Shown: positions 9,203-16,449 of the stretch, one piece after another | Layout: each line of letters begins with the position of its first letter | How positions within the stretch are numbered: position 1 is the stretch's first letter | NCBI GenBank assembly: GCA_964544765.1 | Contig: CAZJDM010000036.1 | Span: forward strand, 1 to 32,333 | Origin: CAZJDM01 sp964544765 | GTDB lineage: Bacteria > Bdellovibrionota_B > Oligoflexia > CAYFLR01 | Reading direction: 5' to 3' | Length of the DNA: 32,333 bases | Position numbers and translations under genes: made by a program | The notes under the pieces: generated by a model | Told to the model about the DNA's origin: nothing | The model's input: the letters and a program-made list of their open reading frames with translations, nothing else | Databases searched by the model: none

Positions 9203-9634
9203 ATGTTACGATCATCATATACCCCCAAATACAACTCAATTGATGTTACGACTTTAAACAAACTAGATATCCAGGACCTAGAAACCTCATCTAATCTACT
9301 TAAAGAAATCATCATAATGTTTAAAGATAATGGTCCCAACCATTTAATTGAACTAGATAAATATATAAAGAACCGAGACTTACCATCTCTCCAAAAAACT
9401 GCCCATAGTTTAAAAAACAGCGCCCAATTTCTAGGGGCTCAAAAACTGGCACAATATTGTTTACAATTGGAAGAAACGGACAACATTGATCAAAATGACT
9501 TTATAACCTCACTATCAACTAAAATATCTATGGAAACTAATAATGTTCTTATTGAACTAGATAAAGTGCTTAAAGAAAAAGAAACAGGTAATTACCAATC
9601 CGATAAAAAATCTATGAATAATAATAAATTTTAA
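9203..9634 (+). CDS. Hpt phosphotransfer protein
   Basis: A 143-residue, mostly helical protein with the histidine phosphotransfer signature AHSLKNSAQFLGA and phosphoacceptor His68. The two long helices after it (QKLAQYCLQLEE) are typical of the Hpt four-helix bundle. It should shuttle phosphate between receivers in the cytoplasm and has no catalytic domain of its own. It lies five bases after the OmpR-type regulator and 22 bases before a single-domain receiver, so the three form one operon. Its acidic, Lys/Asn-rich tail after about residue 120 is probably disordered. Confidence 0.88.
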   Translation: MLRSSYTPKYNSIDVTTLNKLDIQDLETSSNLLKEIIIMFKDNGPNHLIELDKYIKNRDLPSLQKTAHSLKNSAQFLGAQKLAQYCLQLEETDNIDQNDFITSLSTKISMETNNVLIELDKVLKEKETGNYQSDKKSMNNNKF

Positions 9635-9656
9635 AACCTATTAACCTATAATTAAT

Positions 9657-10052
9657 ATGGCCAACAAAGAATTAAAAAAAATAATCTATGTCGACGATGA
9701 CCCGGACCTTAGACGAATTGTAAAGTTTTCGCTAGAAACTCTTGGCAATTATCAGGTCCAAGTCTATTGTGACGGTAAGGAATTTTTATCACAAGTTGAC
9801 TTATTTGAACCTGATTTGATTATGATCGATGTAATAATGCCAATTATTGATGGTCCAACCACCGTACAAGAATTAAGAAAAATACCCGAGTATAAAGATA
9901 CTCCAATTATATTTCTTACTTCCAAATATAATGCGCGAGATATAGATCAATTCAAAGCACTAGGTGTACCTTACCTAATCAAAAAACCTTTTGATCCTTC
10001 AATACTTCATCAACAAGTTCTGGAAATCTGGCAGAAAGCTGTTAGCCTTTGA
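9657..10052 (+). CDS. Single-domain response regulator (CheY-like receiver)
   Basis: A 131-residue protein made only of a receiver domain: acidic YVDDDPD at 11-17, phosphoacceptor Asp58 in LIMIDVIMP and the conserved Lys in LIKKPF. There is no output domain, so it probably acts as a phosphate acceptor or sink, or by protein contact. It is the third gene of the regulator-Hpt-REC set, which gives an Asp-His-Asp chain with the divergent REC-kinase. The ATG has no evident Shine-Dalgarno. A strong hairpin follows the stop. Confidence 0.92.
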   Translation: MANKELKKIIYVDDDPDLRRIVKFSLETLGNYQVQVYCDGKEFLSQVDLFEPDLIMIDVIMPIIDGPTTVQELRKIPEYKDTPIIFLTSKYNARDIDQFKALGVPYLIKKPFDPSILHQQVLEIWQKAVSL

Positions 10053-10066
10053 AATAAACGTAGTGT

Positions 10067-10120
10067 CTCCCCCTAAATATTAAAATATGTGTCACAAATT
10101 TAGAGGGAGTTTAAATTTTT
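10067..10120 (+). terminator. Intrinsic terminator after the phosphorelay operon
   Basis: A 12-base stem, CTCCCCCTAAAT (10067-10078) with ATTTAGAGGGAG (10098-10109) and one mismatch, is followed by a T-rich tract (10110-10120). It lies 15 bases after the receiver stop and could also serve the convergent DsbA-like gene. Confidence 0.7.
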
Positions 10121-10142
10121 AAAGATAAGTGTAAAGGAGACT

Positions 10143-11141
10143 TTAGTTTCTTAAAGCTTCTTCGATAGCTGCTTCATTGAGACCGTATTCAGACGATTGA
10201 CCATTGATAAAGAAAGCCGGAGTACCTGAAACTCCAACTTTTTCTCCTAAAGCTTTATCTCTTCTTATCTTATCTTTACATTTATTGGCGGCTAAACATT
10301 TAGACATCTTGCCCATATCTAATTTTAATGCTTTGGCGTATTTTTTCAAATCCTTTTCAGCAATATTCTTTTGATTATCAAAAATCTTATCATGAAGTTC
10401 CCAGAATTTACCTTGTTTGTCTGCGCAACATGCATATTCCGAAGCCAATCTAGCTTTCTTGTGAAAGCCTAAAGGAAAATGTTTGAAAACCACTCGAACT
10501 TTTCCTTTGTATTTCTTTAAAACCTTAGTAACTTGCTTATTAGCTCTAGCACAATATGGGCATTCAAAATCAGAGAATTCAACTACTGTAACCTTGGCAT
10601 TCTTTGGTCCTTTTATATGATCTTCTTTAGAAAGAGGAATATTATGTACAGGTTTGTTAGGTTTAGGATATAAAATTACTAATTCTTTATTTTTCTCAGC
10701 TTTATTTAAAATTCTGGTAATTACAGCTCTGGCCTCTTGTCCCTCCAAGAACGCTTTAACCTTAGCATGCTGTTCTTTAGGTGGTAATTTGCTTAACTGA
10801 GGAGTGTTTTTGTATTTATCTAAAGTAGACTTAATTTGCGCCTCTGAAACTTTAATTTCTTTTTTTAGAAAATCGTCTCGCGCTTGTTCCATGCTCACTT
10901 TCTTTTTATCTGCAATCTTTTTGAAAAAATAGTCTAAATATGCATTCTTGGCCAAGCGCTCAACCAATTCATAGGACTTCTTTTCTATATCGTAAAATTC
11001 TCCTTCATTTTCTTTCCTAATTTGCTTCATGGAGTAGGTTTTTTTACCTACTTTAAACGCTAAACCAGCAAACATAACAGAAGAAAGCGAAAAACTGACG
11101 AATAGGATAATTAGTATACATACGGATCGTGGACTATTCAT
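10143..11141 (-). CDS. Secreted DsbA/thioredoxin-like protein with N-terminal helical extension
   Basis: A 332-residue periplasmic thiol-disulfide protein. A signal peptide covers about 1-26. Residues 27-160 form a Lys/Glu-rich helical region that resembles a SurA/PpiC N-terminal segment. A DSBA-like thioredoxin domain (about 165-332) has the active site CPYC at 194-197 in FSDFECPYCARA and the cis-proline segment GVSGTPAFFING near 308-319. Two further Cys pairs (EYACCADKQ and KCLAANKC) are in the inserted helical part. The architecture matches the Thioredoxin_4 (BdbD-like) proteins. A perfect AGGAG precedes the ATG. It stands alone between two plus-strand units. The Cys-rich repeat protein at 30271-32088 would be an obvious kind of substrate, but that link is inference. 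Confidence 0.88.
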   Translation of the reverse strand: MNSPRSVCILIILFVSFSLSSVMFAGLAFKVGKKTYSMKQIRKENEGEFYDIEKKSYELVERLAKNAYLDYFFKKIADKKKVSMEQARDDFLKKEIKVSEAQIKSTLDKYKNTPQLSKLPPKEQHAKVKAFLEGQEARAVITRILNKAEKNKELVILYPKPNKPVHNIPLSKEDHIKGPKNAKVTVVEFSDFECPYCARANKQVTKVLKKYKGKVRVVFKHFPLGFHKKARLASEYACCADKQGKFWELHDKIFDNQKNIAEKDLKKYAKALKLDMGKMSKCLAANKCKDKIRRDKALGEKVGVSGTPAFFINGQSSEYGLNEAAIEEALRN

Positions 11142-11169
11142 TGATGTCTCCTAAAATGGGTTTAAATAA

Positions 11170-11200
11170 ATTGTGCTGATAAAACCTATTTCGGCACAAT
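11170..11200. repeat. 10-bp imperfect inverted repeat in the DsbA-like gene leader
   Basis: ATTGTGCTGA (11170-11179) and TCGGCACAAT (11191-11200) pair with one mismatch, which would be a G-U pair in RNA, around an 11-base loop. It sits about 30 bases upstream of the DsbA-like start, near a TATAAT at 11212-11217 on the same strand, so it could be a leader hairpin or an operator. Confidence 0.35.
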
Positions 11201-11342
11201 CTTGATTATGTATTATATAGAATCGAAAAGGGCTCCTATAAAAGGAAAGAATCATAAATAATAAAAAAACTCTTATAAAAGATCAACTACTCGATTAGAA
11301 TCATGCCTTATAATTTAACTTGTTGCAAGAATATTCTTTTCT

Positions 11343-11371
11343 TTGACATAAAACTTATTTTTACATAAAAT
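11343..11371 (+). promoter_or_regulatory. Strong putative sigma-70 promoter for the GNAT gene
   Basis: TTGACA (11343-11348), a 17-base spacer and TAAAAT (11366-11371). Transcription would start near 11378, leaving a leader of about 38 bases that includes AAGG before the ATG at 11416. Confidence 0.65.
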
Positions 11372-11415
11372 ATTTAGCAATATTATAGATATATAGATAT
11401 AAGGTAATTCAGTTT

Positions 11416-12414
11416 ATGCCTGATAACATAACTACCCATATGAAGGTTGATTGCAGTCAAGCTATCAACAAATATTTACATGTCTTTAGAAATAATATTG
11501 ATGGTTCTAAGCATTTTATCCCTATACAAAAAACTCTTGATCTTATTAATTTCGACTCCATACGATGGATTTCGATCGAATCTGATCAAAATCCCATTGG
11601 ATTCGCCTTACTTAGCTCTTATCCCAATTCATGGGATATAAATCTATTTCATTTTATTGATAATTCAGCTTTCGAATCCGGTTTACCTGTATTATTACAA
11701 AAAATTCAAGGATTGTTTGAGGAACAAAAGAACAATAGAACCTTCGTTCCTTCGCTTTTGAAGATTAAATTTCCTCTTGCTTTACATGATCCTAGATGGA
11801 GCAAAATACTCTTTCTACAAAAAGGGTATAATTCTATTAAACGAATGGAGCAAAAAGTTAAAATCGATACCTGTTTAGATAGAATTAATAAAAGATTATC
11901 TAAGTTTTCAAATAATGAAGAGTCAAATAATAAGGATATTGATTCTACTATTCGATTTATAAACTTTAAGCCTGAATTATTCGGTGAATTTGTCAAAATA
12001 GGACATGCAGTAATAAAAGATACTCTTGAAGAAAAACTTTATTTCAGTGATTATTTTTCTATCTATGATTCATATCAAAATAATTTTAGAAATCTTATAA
12101 GCGGGGAACAAGGGTTCTTTTTACCTCAATACTCATTTCTAGCATATAAACATAATCTGTTAGTAGGTCTAAGCCTTTGTATTGAGCACCAAAATCATTT
12201 ATATATTACAGAAATAGGTGTCCTTCCTCAATTTAGGAGTCAAGGAATAACCTCTAATATATTAAAAAAGATTTGCCATAAAGCCCATAATGTTGGATAT
12301 GATGAATTATATGTATGTTCACTTGAAGAGAACATACCAGCAAACAACCTTTATCGCCACTTAGGTTTTAAAGAAGTTAAACATCAACTTTGGTACTTAC
12401 TAAATATGAAGTAA
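11416..12414 (+). CDS. GNAT N-acetyltransferase, possibly a double GNAT fold
   Basis: A 332-residue protein whose C-terminal half (about 180-332) is a GNAT domain. The acetyl-CoA-binding motif is GVLPQFRSQGIT (269-278 region), followed by the NIPANNLYRHLGFKEV helix-strand at about 307-321. The N-terminal half has the size of a second GNAT fold (GFALLSSYP strand near 62-70) but lacks a clear acetyl-CoA motif, so it may be a degenerate copy. It should transfer an acetyl group from acetyl-CoA to an amine; the substrate is unknown. It has its own promoter and is followed 62 bases later by nadE in the same direction, with a hairpin between them. Confidence 0.8.
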   Translation: MPDNITTHMKVDCSQAINKYLHVFRNNIDGSKHFIPIQKTLDLINFDSIRWISIESDQNPIGFALLSSYPNSWDINLFHFIDNSAFESGLPVLLQKIQGLFEEQKNNRTFVPSLLKIKFPLALHDPRWSKILFLQKGYNSIKRMEQKVKIDTCLDRINKRLSKFSNNEESNNKDIDSTIRFINFKPELFGEFVKIGHAVIKDTLEEKLYFSDYFSIYDSYQNNFRNLISGEQGFFLPQYSFLAYKHNLLVGLSLCIEHQNHLYITEIGVLPQFRSQGITSNILKKICHKAHNVGYDELYVCSLEENIPANNLYRHLGFKEVKHQLWYLLNMK

Positions 12415-12431
12415 AGTAAGTAACACTAAAA

Positions 12432-12475
12432 GAGTCAACCACCCCGCCCTAAAGTACGGGGTTTCCTGGAGATAT
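12432..12475. repeat. Hairpin with flanks resembling an IS200/IS605-type end
   Basis: AGTCAACCACCCCG, a partly paired CCCTAAAGTA and CGGGGTTTCCTGGAG form a 5-bp GC stem (12442-12446 with 12457-12461) plus an inner CT/AG pair. The layout, with GTCAACCACC before and TTTCCTGG after the palindrome, is like the subterminal hairpins I associate with IS200/IS605-family elements. No transposase gene is nearby, so this would be a solo end or remnant. It also supplies the GGAG ribosome site for nadE and may act as a weak terminator. Confidence 0.4.
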
Positions 12476-12479
12476 TTTG

Positions 12480-14246
12480 ATGGAAATATATCTTCATCAA
12501 ACCAACCACATTATTGCTGATTTGGAAAACATCTTTTTATACCTAAAAAAGTACTTTCAAAAAAATTCTTCTGGTTTACACATTTTTCCAGAATTGTTTC
12601 TTACTGGTTATCCCTTACAGGATCTTTGCCTACAAACTTCTTTTATCAAAGCTTATCATACTTTTTTAAATGCTATTAACCATTGGTCACAAAAGGAACT
12701 ACTTCCTTCTTCTGAACACTTAGCTATATTATTAGGAGGACTTAATTATTCACTAGATGAAAAAGGTGTTCCCATTCGTATTGAAAATGTAATTTACTCT
12801 TTACTTCCTGGCCAAAAACTAAAAATCGAATATGTAAAACAACTTTTACCTTACTATGATATTTTTGATGAGAAAAAATATTTCTCTAAAGGAACAACAT
12901 CCCGAATATGGCAATTTAATAATTATAATATTGGACTACTTCTTTGTGAAGACATGTGGCCCACAGCTATAGAAAAAATAAATCCTATAGATAAATTGCT
13001 TCAACTATCCAAAACCATTAAAGCTCCATTAGACTTAATAGTTAACCTCAGCGCAAGCCCTTTTCACCTCGGCAAATCTGAAAAAAGAATTAAACAGGCT
13101 CAAAATATATCCCAATACTTACAAGCACCATTTGCTTACGTTAATAGAGTGGGAGCAGAGGATGAGATTTTATTTGATGGAGGTAGTTTCGTTGTAGAAA
13201 GAAACAATATTAAAGGTCAGGCTTCCTATTTTGCAGAAGATATTTTAACTATCAATATACCCGATAAAACCAAGAAACCTTCATCAAAGCTGAATAATAT
13301 TCCCTTATCCGCTACTTCGTGGGAAGATTTATTTGAACCTCGTCTACAATTACATCCCAAAGATAAAAAAGCTCTGGGTATATTGAAACTGAATGATGAA
13401 GATTGCGCCCAAATAATACAAGCTTTAATATTTGGCATTCAACAATACGCCCAAAAATGCCATTTTAACAATTTCGTTGTAGCTGTCTCCGGTGGATTAG
13501 ACTCATCTGTCGTTTTAGCGCTTGCTGCATTGGGGCTTAAAAAAAATCAAAAACTAAGCGCGCTCTATATGCCTGGTCATTACTCCTCACCCCTTAGCTC
13601 TGACCTTGCCCTTCAATTATGTAAAAGATTAAATATTCAGCTTACAACTGTTCCTATAAATACCGCACATAACTTGTTAGGAGATACTTTAAAAAAAGTT
13701 TTTACCACTGATTTAAATCAACTTACTAACGAAAATCTACAAAGTCGAATTAGAGGATTATTAATTTACACTTATTCTAATCAAACCAAATCGCTAGTAT
13801 TAAATACTTCAAATAAATCAGAACTGGCAGTAGGATACTCTACTCTTTACGGGGATAGTGTCGGTGCTATTAGCGCTTTAGGAGATCTTTATAAAACAGA
13901 AATTTATCAATTAGCTAATTACATAAATCGCCAATACGACAATATATTTCCAGAGCAATTATTAAATAGACCACCTACCGCAGAGCTTAGTGAGGGACAG
14001 TTGGATCAAGATAAACTTCCTCCCTATGAACATTTAGATGCTATATTAGAAGGAATATTAAGTTATCGTATGAATAGTGAAGATTTAATAAATAGTGGCT
14101 TTCAAGATAATGAAATAAAACTAGCACTAGATCTTATTCATCAATCCGAATATAAAAGATCTCAATTTTGCCCCATAATAAAGGTAAAACAAAAGAGTTT
14201 TGGCTTTGGTTATCGTGTGCCTATTTGCAAAAAAAACCTTCCTTAA
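12480..14246 (+). CDS. nadE: Glutamine-dependent NAD+ synthetase
   Basis: This cytoplasmic enzyme makes NAD+ from deamido-NAD+, ATP and glutamine, the last step of NAD synthesis. The N-terminal nitrilase-type glutaminase (about 1-270) has the catalytic triad Glu38 in FPELFLTGYP, Lys120 in VKQLLP and Cys156 in LLLCEDMW. The synthetase domain (about 315-588) has the ATP-pyrophosphatase loop SGGLDSS at 337-343 and the family sequences NTSNKSELAVGYSTLYGD and LGDLYKTEIY. At 588 residues it is a little longer than common relatives (about 540-570). The ATG at 12480 has GGAG at ideal spacing; an in-frame TTG three bases earlier is less likely. It meets the metzincin-like gene tail to tail with overlapping stops. 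Confidence 0.97.
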   Translation: MEIYLHQTNHIIADLENIFLYLKKYFQKNSSGLHIFPELFLTGYPLQDLCLQTSFIKAYHTFLNAINHWSQKELLPSSEHLAILLGGLNYSLDEKGVPIRIENVIYSLLPGQKLKIEYVKQLLPYYDIFDEKKYFSKGTTSRIWQFNNYNIGLLLCEDMWPTAIEKINPIDKLLQLSKTIKAPLDLIVNLSASPFHLGKSEKRIKQAQNISQYLQAPFAYVNRVGAEDEILFDGGSFVVERNNIKGQASYFAEDILTINIPDKTKKPSSKLNNIPLSATSWEDLFEPRLQLHPKDKKALGILKLNDEDCAQIIQALIFGIQQYAQKCHFNNFVVAVSGGLDSSVVLALAALGLKKNQKLSALYMPGHYSSPLSSDLALQLCKRLNIQLTTVPINTAHNLLGDTLKKVFTTDLNQLTNENLQSRIRGLLIYTYSNQTKSLVLNTSNKSELAVGYSTLYGDSVGAISALGDLYKTEIYQLANYINRQYDNIFPEQLLNRPPTAELSEGQLDQDKLPPYEHLDAILEGILSYRMNSEDLINSGFQDNEIKLALDLIHQSEYKRSQFCPIIKVKQKSFGFGYRVPICKKNLP

Positions 14247-14857
14247 TTAATTACACGCATTTTAAGAGTAGTTACTCGATCGTCTTCTAATGCCCGCATA
14301 TCCTGAAAAAATTTAGCAAACTTAATTCTCTTACAAGTCCCTTTACTGTGCCGATAATACATAAGGTCATTCTTATCTTCAACATGTTTGCATCCCACGA
14401 TATGACAAAGCTCATGCCAAACAACTACATCAAAAAAGTCGATCCCATTTTTCTCATCACAAGGAGCTGATGCATCAGTTAACTTACCTTCACTAAGTTT
14501 TTGTAAATACGCGCTGGAAAGCTCAATCATCGGACTTCCATCCTTGTGCCCTGCACGGCCAATTACATTAGCTTCTAAGTCTGTTTTAGTAAAATGTAGG
14601 AAATCAGCGCTGTCTTGCTTAATAATAGTAACACCCGCCAAAAACTCAAGTTTCTCCAAAGAAACTCTGACAGTTTTTCTAGATGCTGTATTTAAACCTG
14701 AATAGGTTAAACGAGCTGGAAAACCAAAATCTCCAACCGGAGGAATCCTACAGGAAAACATCATTGTTCCCATTTGTACTAATAGTAGGATCTTTAGGAT
14801 CTTAATGAAATTGATTAGTAAATTTTTAGATATATACTTCTTATTAGATAATAACAT
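14243..14857 (-). CDS. Metzincin-like zinc metalloprotease lipoprotein
   Basis: A 204-residue exported protein. A long N-terminal signal ends at FSC, with Cys36 the likely lipidated residue. The metzincin zinc motif HELCHIVGCKH lies at 148-158 (ligands His148, His152 and His158; catalytic Glu149) and is followed at 164-168 by DLMYY, the Met-turn. The motif is complete, so the protease is probably active and envelope-anchored. There is no visible propeptide and the catalytic domain is small. AGGAGG stands eleven bases before the ATG. Its stop overlaps the nadE stop through TTAATTAA, which reads TAA on both strands. The substrate is unknown; the nearest family (matrixin- or archaemetzincin-like) cannot be decided by eye. 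Confidence 0.82.
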   Translation of the reverse strand: MLLSNKKYISKNLLINFIKILKILLLVQMGTMMFSCRIPPVGDFGFPARLTYSGLNTASRKTVRVSLEKLEFLAGVTIIKQDSADFLHFTKTDLEANVIGRAGHKDGSPMIELSSAYLQKLSEGKLTDASAPCDEKNGIDFFDVVVWHELCHIVGCKHVEDKNDLMYYRHSKGTCKRIKFAKFFQDMRALEDDRVTTLKMRVIN

Positions 14858-14956
14858 GACCTAACCTGCCTCCTGCTTAAGGACTTTGCAAAGTTAGGAC
14901 CAATGTTTCCTTCTTGCTTGATTTTGTTTTAAATCCTTGATAATAAAAGACATTGT

Positions 14957-14979
14957 AATGCTGATAAGCAGCATTTTTT
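14957..14979 (+). terminator. Intrinsic terminator in a divergent intergenic region
   Basis: AATGCTG, loop ATAAG, CAGCATT, then TTTT: a perfect 7-bp stem with a U tract on the plus strand. It lies upstream of the aminotransferase promoter and no plus-strand gene ends just before it, so it may end a short unannotated transcript. Confidence 0.6.
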
Positions 14980-14997
14980 AGGGGAAATTCCTAGGTT

Positions 14998-15026
14998 TTG
15001 TCATTACTTTAAACACTGACTAAATT
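14998..15026 (+). promoter_or_regulatory. Putative sigma-70 promoter for the aminotransferase
   Basis: TTGTCA (14998-15003), a 17-base spacer and TAAATT (15021-15026) give a leader of about 28 bases with GGAGAG before the ATG. Confidence 0.4.
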
Positions 15027-15060
15027 TTATACAAATAATTTTGACATTATGGAGAGTTAA

Positions 15061-16251
15061 ATGCCTTATAAATCCGCAAAAAAAATCGCAGGTGTCCAAT
15101 ATGCTATCCGCAATATAGTGCAAAAAGCCAAAGAATTGGAAGAAAAAGGTCAACAAATCTTATACTTAAATATAGGGGATCCTCTCCAATACGATTTTAC
15201 TACACCTCCGGCCATGATTGAAGCTGCTTATCAAAGTATGATCCAAGGAAAATCTAATGCCTACGCTCCATCATATGGAGAAAAAGAAGCTAGCAAATGT
15301 GTTCTAAACGATGAAAAATCCAAAGGAAAATCCAATCTTTTCATAGATGATATTATTCTAACCACCGGAGCTTCCGAAGGAATTGAACTAGCTATGACCG
15401 CCCTTTTTAATCCAGGTGAAAATATATTGGTTCCTTCACCTGGCTATCCTTTATACACTGCCGTAGCCAGTAAGTTAGAAATTGGAAAAAATCACTACAA
15501 TTTAAACACTTCCAACTGGGAGCTAGATATCGAGGATATATCTTCCAAAATTAATGATAAAACTCGCGCTATTGTGATAATTAACCCTAACAATCCCACT
15601 GGTAAAATCTATTCTAAAGAAACATTAACGGCTTTAACTGAAGTGGCAGAAAAACATCAATTAATTATTTTCTCTGACGAGATATATGACCGTCTAACCT
15701 TTAAAAAAGAAATTATTTATCCAGCTAACCTAACTACCAAGGTTCCTGTTATATCCTTTAATGGACTTGCCAAATCTTACTTGGTTCCTGGTTGGAGAGT
15801 TGGATGGTTGTCATGCTCGAACTCAAATCTTTGTCCAGAATATTTAGCTGCTATCAAAAAACTAGCTGACGCGAGATTATGCAGCCCTTCTCCTCAACAA
15901 TTCGCTATCAAACCAGCATTAGAAGGCGATCAAGATCATATTCAAGAAACCTTGTCCAAATTAAAAAGACGCAGAGATTTATGCGTAGAAAGGCTTAACT
16001 CTATTGAAGGTATGACTGTTATTGAACCTGACGGAGCTTTTTATCTGATGGCCCAATATAATCTGCCCGATGGTATGACGGATGAACAATTTGTATTAAA
16101 ATTGTTGGCTTCAACAGGAGTTCTAGTTGTTCATGGTAGTGGATTTGGCATGGATCCTCTTGCTGGATGTTTCCGCCTTGTATATCTACCAGACGAGACC
16201 ACTTTAAAAGCAGCTCTTGATAAAATCCAATCCTTTTGTGCTACTATTTAG
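15061..16251 (+). CDS. PLP-dependent aminotransferase, class I/II (AlaA-like)
   Basis: A 396-residue fold-type I aminotransferase. Visible residues include NPNNPTG at 175-181, SDEIYD with Asp206 and Tyr209 contacting the cofactor, SFNGLAKSY with Lys238 forming the PLP Schiff base, and the substrate-carboxylate Arg in FRLVYLP near 378. From memory, the blocks LNIGDP near 36, TTGASEGIELAM, IVIINPNNPTG, FNGLAKSYLVPGWRVGW and DARLCSPSPQQFAI follow E. coli AlaA (alanine-synthesising glutamate-pyruvate aminotransferase) more closely than AspC. Alanine formation from glutamate and pyruvate is therefore the best guess; aspartate or aromatic substrates are possible. GGAGAG precedes the ATG. It appears to be transcribed alone. 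Confidence 0.93.
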   Translation: MPYKSAKKIAGVQYAIRNIVQKAKELEEKGQQILYLNIGDPLQYDFTTPPAMIEAAYQSMIQGKSNAYAPSYGEKEASKCVLNDEKSKGKSNLFIDDIILTTGASEGIELAMTALFNPGENILVPSPGYPLYTAVASKLEIGKNHYNLNTSNWELDIEDISSKINDKTRAIVIINPNNPTGKIYSKETLTALTEVAEKHQLIIFSDEIYDRLTFKKEIIYPANLTTKVPVISFNGLAKSYLVPGWRVGWLSCSNSNLCPEYLAAIKKLADARLCSPSPQQFAIKPALEGDQDHIQETLSKLKRRRDLCVERLNSIEGMTVIEPDGAFYLMAQYNLPDGMTDEQFVLKLLASTGVLVVHGSGFGMDPLAGCFRLVYLPDETTLKAALDKIQSFCATI

Positions 16252-16371
16252 AGAGTATTCGCTATTATTGAATTACTGCCCACCGTTCAGTCTTAAACAA
16301 GCATTTATCAACTATTTTGAATTTGGAGCTGCTCTTGCATGAAGTTTCAACAATTTACACCCACCACCATA

Positions 16372-16390
16372 AATATTTAATTTAAATATT
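16372..16390. repeat. 19-base A/T palindrome
   Basis: AATATTTAA, one T, then TTAAATATT: a perfect palindrome with an odd centre, 60 bases upstream of the TPR/barrel gene. The pure A/T composition makes chance plausible; it could be an operator. Confidence 0.3.
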
Positions 16391-16449
16391 GGCAATTATT
16401 ACTTTAATATTTTCTTTGAGGTAACTTGAGGATTCCATAATCATCAATA

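Noticed and set aside
11231..11281. Two near-copies of CTCCTATAAAAG
   Set aside because: Only two copies of an A/T-rich 12-mer with one mismatch; chance is a sufficient explanation.
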